A stretch of 64,000 nt of DNA from Hexactinellida sp. DTS-2022 (lineage: Eukaryota; Porifera; Hexactinellida). The DNA lies in the NCBI GenBank assembly GCA_028753945.1, contig JAPNXP010000010.1, positions 3,103,042-3,167,041 of the forward strand. The letters run 5' to 3'. Below the pieces are notes generated by a model. The model had not been told where the DNA came from. It made no database searches and saw nothing but the letters and a program-made list of their open reading frames with translations. Positions 1-11,675 of the stretch are shown here, in pieces (positions within the stretch are counted from its first letter, which is position 1; each line of letters opens with the position of its first letter). The position numbers and the translations under genes are program-made.

Positions 1-352
1 ATTTTTGGTAGTTTAGTAGCTGACCCTTGAGTAACAGTCATTAAATGTTCACCGATGATGTGATGTGTGGTATCCTGAGTTTCCTGTGCTTTCCGTTTAA
101 TCCCTGTTTTAGTTTCGAGACAACTCACTGCGATCATATCCAGTCCATGGAGGTGCTCGTTTGTTCTCTTCACTATAATCATACCCTTAGTGTGCAATCT
201 TGCTTTGCACTCACCTTTTTTCTCACATTGCCAATGAGTAACATCACTACAGATTCTTTGTTTTCGAACACAAAACCTCCTTCAATTAGTTTTTGCCCTC
301 CTCTGCTTGACTTGATAAGCTTAAATTCAACTATATCCTGATTTGTTGCCAT
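1..352 (-). pseudogene. FLYWCH zinc-finger N-terminus of a MULE-type transposase (partial, runs off the left edge)
   Basis: An ATG at 352 opens a minus-strand frame that reads as a FLYWCH zinc finger: an initial FKLIKSSRGG block, a GFVFEN block, then after a one-base frame change near 235 the finger core HWQCEKKGECKARL and the closing EHLHG. The tail up to the window edge (KRKAQETQDTTHHIIGEHL) looks like the linker that follows this finger in MULE transposases. FLYWCH fingers commonly form the DNA-binding N-terminus of such enzymes. The catalytic core would lie to the left of position 1, so its state is unknown. The tandem-repeat end at 709-826 is the expected 5' terminus of the same element. 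The frame change could be a mutation or a sequencing error. Confidence is good for the finger, moderate for the MULE assignment. Confidence 0.7.
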
Positions 353-708
353 TGGTTGAATTTGCTTATATGTACGTACAAAGCTACAGAATATTCACTA
401 TTTATGCATTTCTCCTAGAACTATCTTTACATTTACAATAACTTGTTGAAGTTAGAAGACCGGGAATCTGAAACATAATTCCAGTGTACTGAAGGTGTTA
501 TAACATCCAAATATCAATTCACACCTCCGGGTAAGTCGACTTTACAATAACAACTCATTTACTTCAAGCAGAGTTACTTTCATAGGCAACCTATAGAGTT
601 TCTACAGGGTGTGGCTCATAGGATCTATACCATTATATAATTCTTCATATTATTACTCAATATTTCATTAATTAAACTGGATTATCCCTCGTTAATTACA
701 TATCAAAA

Positions 709-826
709 AAATTCGTACCGAACTGTCCTGTACCTAACTGTCCAGTATCGAATTGTCCGTGTACCGAACTGTCCGTACCGAATTGTCTGTACCGAAATGT
801 CCATGTACCGAACAGTCCGTATCCCC
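709..826. repeat. Minisatellite forming the MULE terminus
   Basis: About seven degenerate copies of a 14-16-base unit related to GTACCGAACTGTCC. Short frames here (696-893 minus, and the end of the frame that begins at 1402) are translations of this repeat and not genes. Confidence 0.8.
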
Positions 827-2344
827 TTTGCAGATGTAGGAGACCACTTTCATTGAACCTGCATCTAAGTGATAAATTAGTAACATGAACCACCTAAACA
901 CACAGAGGTAGCTATGCAATGGTGAGGCAGATAGGATGTTAATATCTGACATTGGAAGATGAGTTAAGCCATATCTCATCTCGTAAGGAAGCTTCAAAAA
1001 TTCTTCTTCATTAACATCGTTGAAAATGTCGATTGCATCTTTCACATGCCTATTTATAGGATAGCCACACTCAAACAACTCCATGTCTTTAAGTTGCTCT
1101 CGAGATGCTGTACATAGCTGACAAGATGCACCTCCAGCTCCACTTAAAAAACCGGACATTTTACCGTCGAACATAGTTCTCTTCACTTTGACGTTCACAT
1201 GACCTTGCAAAAGGTCTAAACCAATTGTTTCCAGGATATGAGTATCTGGGTTAATCAATTTATCCATTAAGTAATGAACATTCTCCAGATTTTCCTTCTG
1301 AGCAACTAATGCTATTGGCCTTGTTACAAGGGTGAATTTGGAGAAGGATTGGTCCAACTTTCGTTTCCTGTTTTGTCGACTAAAGCAAAGCTTTAAATGC
1401 AAAAAGGATAAAGGATTTGGTCGAGAGATTCGAATTAGTTGGTGCCTGGTTATAGATTCGATGAGATCCTGAGCCGTCTAAGCCATCAGCTATGGTTAAG
1501 GTAATCGGAAACTGAAATTCTTGAGGGACAGGGTTGAGTGCTAACAATCGTTCAGTAGTGATACTAACCAACTTTGAATATGGTATGTCGACACCAATTG
1601 CAACTCCATCTTCATTGTGTAACATTTCCATACAATTAGCTGAAGCTATGTCATTTCTGTGTGCAGCAACTCTTGCATACCCAGGAAATCGTATTTCTTC
1701 GGACTTGCAAATACGGCGTAGGTCAGTGTATTTTTTATTTCCTATTTCGAGGAGATCAATCAGAAAGGCCGCTTTCTCTAATGGAAACTCTTTCGTTTGG
1801 TTCCCTACATTTCCACTTGCAATTTGTTTGGAAATTATAGCAGACTCCCTATCATAACTTACATTGGAAATAGATTGTAATGCAAGAGATGCGATAGTCT
1901 TAGGGTCTGTATTCTCCCTATCAGCAAGAAAATAAATATGATTTAATAATACAGATAAATGTGTTCTAACTGATTGAAATGTGAGTTCTGAAATTGGTTT
2001 CCTACTGTCACTTGAACGAGATTCTACGAATGAAATAGAATTCAACATTTCACAATCAGATTTACGTTTTTGGAAGGGTTACTAGCTGCGGGATGATAGA
2101 AAGACATCTCTTCCCATGTGGTTAGGTCATTATTTCGGACAAATTCTCTACGAACACCTACCAAATCCTTAAATTTCTTGTTCAGGAGTGTGTATTCAGA
2201 TTCGGGTAAATCAAACAATTCTAGGATATTTCGAGTTGCTTTACGACAATTATCTTCGGAATTTTGAAGAAAAACTCTAGCTTCCTGATTATTCATAATA
2301 TGAAATAAATGATGAATGGAATGGTGTACTTTAGTTACAAGCAA
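827..2344 (-). pseudogene. RAG1L: RAG1-like (RAGL/Transib-related) transposase remnant
   Basis: Three overlapping minus-strand frames (2344-2042, 2048-1380, 1402-827) form one protein with two frame changes, near 2070 (an A run) and near 1390. The middle frame holds the KKYTDLRR and FPGYARV blocks, then DGLDGSGSHRIY with a candidate first catalytic Asp at codon 1487-1485, matching the RAG1/Transib DG...GSG(S/K)H-type motif. The C-terminal frame carries RPIALVAQKEN, FDGKMSGFLSGAGGASCQLC (a CxxC zinc pair near 1120, like CTLC of RAG1) and a PLHSY block near 920 followed by FRWFMLLIYHL. Where RAG1 has LHCD this copy reads LHSY, so the second catalytic Asp may be lost or lie elsewhere; I cannot align it exactly. 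The zinc-binding C-terminus with the catalytic Glu is missing because a MULE interrupts the gene at 827. RAG1-like cores cut DNA next to recombination-signal-like ends. No RAG2-like gene and no ends are visible. A plain Transib relative is the main alternative. Confidence 0.78.
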
Positions 2345-4007
2345 GATCTAAGTTTGAAATGTAAACAAATTCTGAATGAAATATATATACGTATATTGGG
2401 AAGATTAATGAATTCATATGATTGCGTATTAAAATATTGATTACTGCATAACAACAATTTGTAGCTATCGCTAGGCAACGCATGCACCATATAGCAATTT
2501 ACTAAAATTAATCACTAATTAATGTGCCAAATCATTGTATACCCATGTTTTATTTTAGTAATGAATATCAACTGTATTTCTAAGCTTGATCCGTTAATAA
2601 AAAGTGACAACCAATAATGAGTGATAATATGGGTACGCAACGAAAATCGGTGACACCCAATATGATATTTGAAAATAATACTTTAGTCATCTTTTGTCAA
2701 TCTGAAATGGTATTATTTTCATATTAGGATATCCAATGAATCATTTCATAATAAAAAGCTTTTGGTCCAGGATAGTCCAATACGTATAACTTTCTGATAT
2801 TTAGAATACGCAATCATCATATTTTATCTTCGGAGAATCCCTATGAATTAATACGTATAATTACAAAGCTAATTTTAACACACGAACCTGGAAAGAACTA
2901 GAAATGAAATTCAGAATTAGATGAGTCAATTCAAATGAAATGGAGTTCATAAGATCCAGTTATAATTCAAATTCAGATGATTTTATCTTGGCTCATTTTT
3001 TGAGAATTATTTTAGAAATCTTGTTATCATTTTACAGCCCCACTCGAATTGCTAGTGTATTACAACCAATCATAATATTAACAATAAAGTTCTGAATTAT
3101 TGGGGTTTCAATATTGCTCTTCACGATTTTGGAATCAATTCTTAGATTTGAGAGGATCATAAAAATTCCTATTCAGCCATATATTCCCACTTTGCTCCCC
3201 CCCCCCACCCCATTTTGCTGATTGGGGGGCTGGGGGTCACTGGGAGCGACCTCCCGGACCTTTCTGTGGATTTATTTTTTGTATGAAAGTGGTCCTTTTG
3301 ATCGACCAAGGGATAGAGGGTGAGAGTCACGTTTGTTTACTCAGTATATCCAGATTTTGTTCCTGAAGAAACAAATCTGGAAATATTTAGCAAACCTCCC
3401 AGTGCCCCCCCAAGACCCCCCCAAGACCCCCCCGAAGTGCCCCCCCCCCATCTTTGATTATAAGTTCCAAAACTTGACGCCTATGGGCAAAATCCACATG
3501 CATAAGTGCAAAATTATCTTTCCTTTTCTGGATGCATACGTGGCATCGTGATTCAATAGGTTCTTCATCACTGGATAAATCTGATTCTTCTATTTCTGAG
3601 TTTATTTGATCTGTTGATGTACTTAATATAGTTTTCTTCTCGCTTCCTATTGTTAAGGAAATGCAATTTATATACTCAAGGGGGTGCTATTATCTTATTT
3701 AAATATTTTGCTATGTATTTGGTTCGAAGGTCAGCATTTATACGAGTTATTAGTTTTGGCCCCCTCGTAATTTCTAACCCATTATCGTAACTTTTGATTT
3801 TCAAATCATGATCTGATAATACGTTATTCATGACCGTCATGAATTTCCAAATATTTGGATGGTTTATTTTAATTCACGACTATAACGATTTGTGGTATGA
3901 TTCAGCACCATTGCTTGTATTAATCTTGTAGTAAATACAGATAAACTTACACTCCCATCTATTCATGTTTTAGTAAATATTTCATAAAAGAATTAATAAG
4001 TCAGAAC
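2345..4007. other. Non-coding stretch with C-rich tracts
   Basis: No gene or recognisable element. It contains C/G homopolymer-rich tracts at about 3197-3240 and 3398-3455 (repeats of CCCCCCAAGA), which generate the short plus-strand frame at 3333-3551; I treat that as spurious. Confidence 0.6.
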
Positions 4008-4015
4008 AATTTAAC

Positions 4016-4463
4016 CAGGGTTGTATCAACTCATTTTGAGTTGGCAAAACAACTCATTTTTTGTCTACCAACTCATTCAAATTTCCTTCACCAACTCATT
4101 CAACTCATTCATTTTGCTGTTACCAACTCATTCAACTCATTCAAGAAAATGAGTTGATTCTGCCAACTCATTTTTTATTAAACTAATTGTAACTAACGTA
4201 TATCTTAAATCTTCAGTTTAATAATACATTTACAGCTGCGTCGATCGGCTCTCAAAAGTGATCCGGCCAAATTTGGATCTCCCTACGCATTAATGTTACG
4301 ACAAAGTGAAAGTTGTCTGGCCATGGTCGGAAGTAGGGTTGTATCAACTCATTTTTTGTCTACCAACTCATTCAACTCATTCATTTTGCTGTCACCAACT
4401 CATTCAACTCATTCAAGAAAATGAGTTGATTCTGCCAACTCAAAATGAGTTGATACAACCCTG
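4016..4463. mobile_element. hAT-type non-autonomous element (448 bp)
   Basis: Perfect 31-bp terminal inverted repeats that start CAGGGTTGTATCAACTCA are flanked by an exact 8-bp duplication, AATTTAAC, at 4008-4015 and 4464-4471. CAGGG ends with 8-bp duplications are the hAT signature. The interior is full of CAACTCATT repeats and contains a second copy of the terminus at 4334. Confidence 0.92.
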
Positions 4464-4582
4464 AATTTAACCATATAACACAATTGACGGTAGATTAATA
4501 GTTAAATATGTAGGTTGAATATCCTCTTCTACTAAAAATGTCAAAGCCATTAGTTTATGAATCCATGTTCTGAATACTTTGT

Positions 4583-5075
4583 TAAGCACATTATAGTCCA
4601 GCAATATGGTGCAGGAAATGGTTGAAATGTGCATTTTCGAGATAAAAGTATCAAATTTTGCACAATTGTAATATTATAGGTTCTGATCAACTTCAGCTAT
4701 GGCACATAGCAGAATTTTTGGAGGAACAAATTTTTCAGGGGGTCAAAAATTGGTGCCCAATCGAAATCGCAGGCAGTAGAAATAGAGGATAGCTCATTCA
4801 AATGCATTCTTAACGACTTTATATTGTCAGATTCGTGCTCAGCACTTAATTTCCAGCATTTTGATAGGTATATTGACCATATTTGGTGATAATATTTTTG
4901 GTTTTCCATAGCAACGGTGGGAATGTGATAACATTGCGATCTCCCAATTTGGAGTAACCATATCTAGTGACCCCTTGTTTTTCTCGGGTATGCGTACTGA
5001 GTGCGAATATACTATTAGAAACACTCTAAATATTAATTGTCGATCCAAAAAGTATGCATTTTCATATCCTGCTAT
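4583..5075 (+). repeat. Dispersed repeat, copy A
   Basis: The same sequence recurs in inverted orientation at 7045-7533, both copies extending over roughly 480 bases with clear divergence. Short reading frames occur in both copies but are not conserved in frame, so I do not call a gene. The family is not recognised. Confidence 0.75.
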
Positions 5076-7020
5076 TTTGATTCGCCATTTTAATACCTAT
5101 GATCCCTCAATATTTTCTCCAAAATATGTGAACCTTTTCAGTAATTGTATTTATGCAACTAGGGCGGACTGAGACAGTGCCAAGTGCACTGTCGGTAGGG
5201 CCGTTTTGACGTGAGCTGGCCATAAGCCTGCTATAGGGAGGGATCTGCCAGCTTACTTCCATATGTGGGTTTGCGTCACCCTACAAATATTTATATGTTG
5301 TTTTAAATAGTTACCATTTTAGTTATTAGACTTATAATTAGTCACAATTATGACTAGTTTTTATGTTGTTGTAACGCCATGTCGCCATCAGATATTAGTG
5401 TTAAAACTGAAGCAGCCGCTTCTCTCTGTTTATCAAACAAATGTATTAGTGAGATATCTCGCTCTTTCTGGCTGCATGGGACGATAAATTTATATTAGTA
5501 AAATTCAATTGTTGTTGTGCTTTTTTTTGTTTGCTTGTTTGTTTGTTTTTCCCGATTATATTAGAGTGATAGGTCGATATATGTAGAACGGATTTATTGT
5601 TGAGATAGAGACTCACTTCCAATGTTATGAGAAGTAATCATGTATACTGAGTCCGATTTTCATATTTACAAATTCCATTTTGAATCATAGCTGAACAACC
5701 AACCTCAGAACAACTATCAAAGATGAGATACTTGCGGACTTTGGGCGATTCATAGACAAAGGGCCATCGCTTGAATTGGAGGAATTTCTGTATATAAACT
5801 AGAATTGAATCCAGAGAAGGTCGAATTTTATCACTTCAATATATTATAAGTACAGTAGTGAAAGTATTTTCACTACTGTACTAATAGAATGCTTAGACAT
5901 CATTAGCTTAACAGTAATTAAATGGAGGGAAGCCAGGTTGAGTTTGAGGTAGGGCCAGAATATCTCAAGGGGCAAGGGTGTAGATCTGGGGAGCTAGGGG
6001 TCTTAAGTCCTCCCAGATTTTATATATACAACATGTAAACTATATACCCGTTCTATTTATATCACTCCGCATGCGGTGTTAGCCCCATCTACAGCCCTGA
6101 AAGGGTGCCATGGTCCTAGCTAGCCTTTTTTTGATGCAAGCTTTATTGTCTAATTAGAGTAAATGGGTCAATGTAGTTCGAATTATTGTGTGGACTGGAG
6201 TAAATGCGTCTCATACCATATAGATACTTAATAAAAACATAAAGGTCCATTTGATTCAAGAACAAAAGATGCATATGTTACAACATCCAATATTTTGACG
6301 ATATTGTGAGTAAAATGAGTGAAAATAGTAATGAAATGTTGGTTGGGACTGAAAGAGCTAATCATTTACCTAGTAGCAGAATCGGAATCGCCTCTCTTTG
6401 GGATGGTGCCATTAAATGACTAGGGGGGGGTGGCGGGGCGGTTAACAAATCACTATTACACAAGGCAGGCCTGTAGCCAGAATGTAGTAGTGGGTGAGGC
6501 TATTAGGATTGCAGGGGAGCTGAGTATAATAATTTAATATGAAGACCCTGGGTCAGAGTGCATTTAGGATTTGCTATAAGGGGGGTTGCGGTTTATAAAA
6601 CATCGCATCCCCAGCTTGGGGTCTGAGAGAGCAGTTAGCTCCCCAGTTGGGTCCACTGCGAAGCCCTTTGGAAGCCAGATACAATGCTACTAGTACTATT
6701 CACCCAAATTTCAATACCTACGTACAAGTGAGATACTAGAATATTCGAGGGTATTAATACAAAATGTGAGCATGAGGAAATTGAAACTCCAATAATATAC
6801 AATTCAACAACAAATCCAAATGTCAGATATATCACAAAAGTTAACCTAGCCGGCGAGCCTCCCCCTAGCTACTGGCCTGACACAAGGACGAATAAATGGG
6901 GAAGCATGTGCATTGTACTATGGAACTATGGCCGGTCCAAGCCTGCCTAGAAGTAGTACAAGTACAAAGACATGTTCTTAACGACTTTGTATTTTCAGAT
7001 TCGTGCTTAATTTCCAGCAA
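5076..7020. other. No gene seen
   Basis: AT-rich unique-looking sequence with a T/GTTT simple tract at 5520-5550 and a G run at 6421-6428. No coding or element ends recognised. Confidence 0.5.
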
Positions 7021-7044
7021 CTGCTACTTTTGATCTTGGATAAA

Positions 7045-7533
7045 TCTTGGCTTTGAGCTGGAATATGATAAATGCATACTTTTGGCTTGACAATTAATAT
7101 TTAGAGTGTTTCTCATAGTATATTCGCACTCAGTACGAATACCCGAGATAAACAAGGGGTCACTCGATATGGTTACTCCAAATTGGGAGATCGGAATGTT
7201 TGCCACATTCTTACAGTCGCTATGGAAAACAAAAAATATTCTCACCAAATATAGTCATTATACCTTTCAAAATGCTGGAAATTAAGTGCTGAGCACGAAT
7301 CTGACAATATAAAGTCGTTAAGAATGCATTTGAATGAGCTATCCTTTATTTATGCTGCCGGCGATTTCGTTTGGACACCAATCTTTGACCCCCTGAAAAA
7401 TTTGTTCTTCCAAAAATTCTGCTATGTGCATAGCTGAAGTTGATCAGAACTTATAATACTACAATTGTGCAAAATTTGGTACTTTATCTCGAAAATGCAC
7501 AATCTTGCACCATATTGCTGGACTATTATAAAC
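7045..7533 (-). repeat. Dispersed repeat, copy B (inverted)
   Basis: Inverted copy of 4583-5075, about 2 kb away. The pair could fold into a large stem. Confidence 0.75.
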
Positions 7534-8360
7534 TAATGGACATTTAATTTATCATCAAGTACCATTTTTATTGACCCGGCGCTTATTCGGAGAAATACGG
7601 TACCTCGTGTTAGGGTTGATCTAATATGCACGATTTCTGGGGTTGGACAACAATTAATTATGCAGATATAATCTGCGAGGGGCACCTCATTTAAACCTGA
7701 TTATCTCAATATCCTATCGATTATTCCAACCTGTGTGTTGCTAAATAGAGTCCTTTATAGACGAACTCTGTAGAGCAATCTCTTTCATGAAATGGACTAA
7801 CTAAAAGCTTAACTTATAAAACATTATGTCAGAATATATAAAATTATATGTATAAACAAATCTTAAAGAATTCCCACGGCCCAAAAAAGATAAACTTTCC
7901 CGCCACTGTATTTATTATTAATTCCAAAAAATCATATTGTCAGAAAACTTGAATTTCTGCTTGGGTAATCTAAAAATGATTGTGAAAAATATTTGGTCAA
8001 CCGAATATGACTATTGATTAACATTAAACAACTGGATGCTGTCGAAATCGGGGTTTTTACAACTGTTTTTTGTCTCATTGTAGTTTTTGTCTTGAAACTT
8101 AGTTAGATTGTTTAGTATTCGTACAATTCGTAATCAAATATTCGGATTTGTTTGTCGCCAGGCAGTATGATCAAATGGACAAAAAAACCCGTTTTCAACT
8201 GCATTCGGTTAGGTTATAATTTGTTTGTGCTGTTTTATTATGAAAGAGCAATTTTGGGCCACCAGAACAATCCTGGGCGCCTCGCAAAGCCCCAGAGGCG
8301 GAGAGTGGGGGGAGGGGCTCAAATTTTGGTGAGCTAACTATCAATACTTTTTATGGTGTA
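7534..8360. other. No gene seen
   Basis: AT-rich. A single fragment resembling the TA-element end CGAAATCGGGGTTTTT lies at about 8043-8060, without a partner end. Confidence 0.45.
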
Positions 8361-8529
8361 CAGTTGAAACCGGTTTTTTCTAACCATTTCTTTTCAGATA
8401 AACATAGTAAGAAAAATCCGATATTTAGAAAAACCGATGAAAAATACAGTATAATTTGAATTTCTTACAAAAGATTGATTTACTAATAGTTAGATAAACC
8501 GATAAGTTAGAATAAACCGGTTTCGACTG
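8361..8529. mobile_element. TA-inserting (pogo/Tigger-like) MITE, 169 bp
   Basis: Ends CAGTTGAAACCGGTTTTTTC and, inverted, CAGTCGAAACCGGTTTATTC, flanked on both sides by TA. The interior is AT-rich with no coding capacity. Confidence 0.8.
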
Positions 8530-9087
8530 TATTAGAAATAATGGTTGTCATTGAATTTACTAGATTTGCTACTTTCGTGTAAAATATTTCGCGTGGTTAT
8601 TATGCTTATTTGTAAAATTTTGATTCACGAAGTTGTTACTCGAAAATACCACAATATTGTTCTGTGTTAAAAACTAATTTACCTTTTAGGCTTCGAAGGA
8701 GTTTTATTTATTTTGATATTTACTTATTCACATGAATTTTGAACAGCATGATGTAATCTAACTTCCAATAATCTATGATATATACATATACAGGCGGTAT
8801 TTGTGATACACCGTGATCATGTAGCCCCACTTGCAATTCTAGTACTTACTTAGAGTTCTCAAGCTTGGAAAGTAAAAGTAAATTAACATCACTGGTTCCA
8901 TTGTCGGTGTTAAAACTATGTAGGATATATAGTACATACGTATACGTATAACTTTACAAATGCAATTATAAGTTTAGACCTGTCCTTTTTATAGGGCAGG
9001 ACCGAGAAGTAAGAAAGGTGTGTTTAGTTTAAATATTTTAAATACTGTATATTTATTCAAATTATGTTTACAGGATTGGATTTGAAC
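8530..9087. other. No gene seen
   Basis: AT-rich sequence without recognisable coding or element ends. Confidence 0.45.
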
Positions 9088-9513
9088 GCCCTGTTGCATG
9101 AGAAATTCAATTTCCGAGAGAATTTGAATTCAACCATGGATGCCGTGAGAAATTGAATTTCCGTGAGAATTTGAATCTCCAAATTCAATTCAAAGCAATC
9201 AAACAATAGTTCATTACTCATTTTATTATGACAATAATAAAGAATAACAATAGACCTGGCAAAATGACTAATTTAAAATATAGAATTACTACTAATTCTT
9301 TCATCAGGTCTAAAGATGATTATTTAGGTTTGCTAAATTCGGTGTTGTCATCCCATCATAGGTAAACCACTTGCAATCTACTGAAAAGTATTATTTGCAA
9401 TCTATAGAGACTAAAGATTCACATTCTATGTAAACAGGTTGTATTCAAATTCTCACGGCATCCATGGTTGTATTAAATTTCTCACGGCAATTCGAATTCT
9501 TTTGCAACAGCCC
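9088..9513. mobile_element. Probable hAT-like MITE with repetitive termini (about 426 bp)
   Basis: Imperfect inverted ends of about 75 bases share CTGTTGCA, CAACCATGGATGCCGTGAGA and repeated (G)AGAATTTGAAT blocks. Flanks TTTGAAC and TTTAACT are similar but not identical, so the target copy is uncertain. The frame at 9464-9673 overlaps the right end and is not a gene. Confidence 0.6.
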
Positions 9514-9795
9514 TTTAACTTTTCATCACCTAAAATTTGTACCCCTAGAAGTAAATGGGGCAGTTTGGATCGAACCCTTTAAAATTTCTGTCCTTCCTGT
9601 AATTAATTTAGATTTACATATTTTTCTTAATCTTTTAGTGAACCAAAATATTGACGTAAGTAAATCTTATTAAATGCCAACATTTGCTTTGCCCCCGACC
9701 GTCCTTAATCTTAATTTCCGGCCGGATTTATTTTTCTTCATCTCGTACATACTAGTATATTAGTTATGACTCGTATGAACCATTATTGTCTTGTT

Positions 9796-9938
9796 CAGTG
9801 GCGCACCCAGGGCCGTGCAATATGTATTTGAGTTACAGGCCCTTAAATGCATATACAACACTTATAAAATATTTCCCGGGCACTGAGAAAAGTTACCCAT
9901 GCTTGTGACGTGGAGGCCCGGGCCTCACTACGCCACTA
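9796..9938. mobile_element. hAT-type MITE (143 bp)
   Basis: Ends CAGTGGCG / CGCCACTA with flanking GTCTTGTT (9788-9795) and GTCTTGTA (9939-9946), an 8-bp duplication with one mismatch. Confidence 0.8.
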
Positions 9939-10014
9939 GTCTTGTATTTTAAATACAACTAGCGCGCGTCGCTTGCTAGGTCGCTTCGCGGCAGAACACA
10001 AACACACTCCTAAT

Positions 10015-10365
10015 ATTGATTATAAAGCGTAAATAGTAAAATTTAACAATGTGAAATTTTAGTGCTTACGTCATCACGCGATAATGAGTTAGCATATTGG
10101 CAATCTGGTGAGACCAATGTGTCCGCATCATTAATGTACATGTTCTATTATATTTTCAGATTTTTAGCTCTTAGAGGGCGGGAATTATGTGCGATTAAGT
10201 GAATTTTCAGGGTTCTCGAAATGTGACAATGACGTCATGACTTGTCGAGGTGTTAGAAATTTTGAGTGGAAACCTCAACTTTTTGGCGGGTGCCAAAAGT
10301 TACCCCTATATGCCAAAATCACATTTGGAAACCGTCCAGTTTCTTCAATTAACTCGGAACAAATA
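10015..10365 (+). repeat. Dispersed repeat with inverted copy at 32570-32940
   Basis: The two copies share blocks such as CAATCTGGTGAGACCAA, ATTAAGTGAATTTTCA and GGAAACCTCAACTT in opposite orientation. Reading frames at 10189-10501 are not preserved in the second copy, so no gene is called. Confidence 0.7.
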
Positions 10366-11650
10366 TATCAAAATATATACACATATATACCCAGGCTTGT
10401 GTTTTAATAGTATAGATGGAGTATATTGGGCATTGCAATGTGATTCTCTTAATCCATTGTATAGTAATCTTTATTGTTTAAATTTGAAGTTTACAATTTA
10501 ACAATAAAAAAATAAAAAATTACAGCTGTGCCGACTGCATTCTCATTTGGAGGCATTATATTTGGTGGCTCAAAAGTATCAACTTTACTTTTATATTTTT
10601 TCTCCCCTATAGTGGAATGTAATATATAGGTAACGATCCCTTCGGTTCGGTCTTGTCCGTTTCGCGATGAGCTAGCAGCTAGATATATTTGTGAAATTAT
10701 TATTATTTGTTTTTACGATTCTCCACTACTAACAATAATTATTTATCTATTCCCAGTTGACACAGTCTATTCACTAAATGCAGGGGCGTATACTCGGGAT
10801 GGGGATTGCCCGGATTGGTAGGGCCATTTATGCTAACTTGCATCATACTTAATAGAAGATGATGGCTCTTGACAAATTATTGGTAGGGCCATGGCCTCAC
10901 CAACCCTACCGGAGCCTACGCCTATGAAATGTATTAACCTATAATATCCTTTGCCTTCCATGTACATTCTATTTCATTCATTATTTACGATCAACAACAT
11001 TAGTTAGTCACCTCATAACTTCGTGCATATTAAATTTGTTATCAGCATACTTGTTTACCCATTATAACAAGTGAGAGATACTTTAGCCCAAATGATTTCA
11101 TGATGTATTTCCAATCAACAATAATTAATTTTAATTTGTCAACAGCAATTGGAATTACTAAAAGGTTCATTCTGAATTTAAACCAATTGTTTACCTCTTT
11201 ATAAACGACAACAAGATATAAATATATATATAAAACTGATTTGTAAATGCAGATTTCAAAATCAGCATCCTCTATTCCCCGAATACTTGCCGGGGGCTTG
11301 AATAAGCGCTGGATCAATAAAAATGACAATGGTATGATTAAATTTGAACACATTAGTTTGTAACTGGAGTAAAATTCCTTTGATTTTGGCAACTTCGGTA
11401 TGTATGCTGTCGGTGAGAACCATTAGAACCGAATAAATATTATTTTCTGGATTTTTCAAAAAGGTTTCAGGATAATTTTGGCCCACGAAACAATAAGCGC
11501 CGGGGCGCTTATTCAAAGTAAACGGTACTCGTTTACTGAGAATAACATATTAAATTAAGTTTATATTCCCATTATATATGCGTTTTAAATCATCTATCTC
11601 TCTAATACAATTTAGGCAAGCAAACAAATGCATAGGCAGGATCGATTCTT
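10366..11650. other. Repeat-derived non-coding stretch
   Basis: A truncated relative of the hairpin sequence of the 16-24 kb array (GCTGTGCCGACTGCATTCTC) lies at 10523-10565. A possible small element (CAGGGGCGTATACTCGG ... CCTACGCCTATG) spans about 10781-10927 without a clear target copy. The minus frames at 11042-11516 show no recognisable domain. Confidence 0.45.
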
Positions 11651-11675
11651 TACAGTAGAACTCGGTTATATGTTC

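Larger units (their letters stand above)
1..826 (-). mobile_element. MULE (right part only) inserted in the RAG1-like gene
   Basis: This segment combines the FLYWCH gene start at 352 with a tandem-repeat terminus at 709-826 that ends in CCCC on the plus strand (GGGG outward). Other MULEs in this window also start with runs of G and have tandem-repeat ends. RAG1-like homology stops exactly at this border, so the MULE most likely inserted there. The other end and the 9-bp target copy lie outside the window. About 350 bases between gene start and terminus (353-708) show no other feature. Confidence 0.6.

Noticed and set aside
3333-3551. Proline-rich frame
   Set aside because: Product of the CCCCCCAAGA tract.
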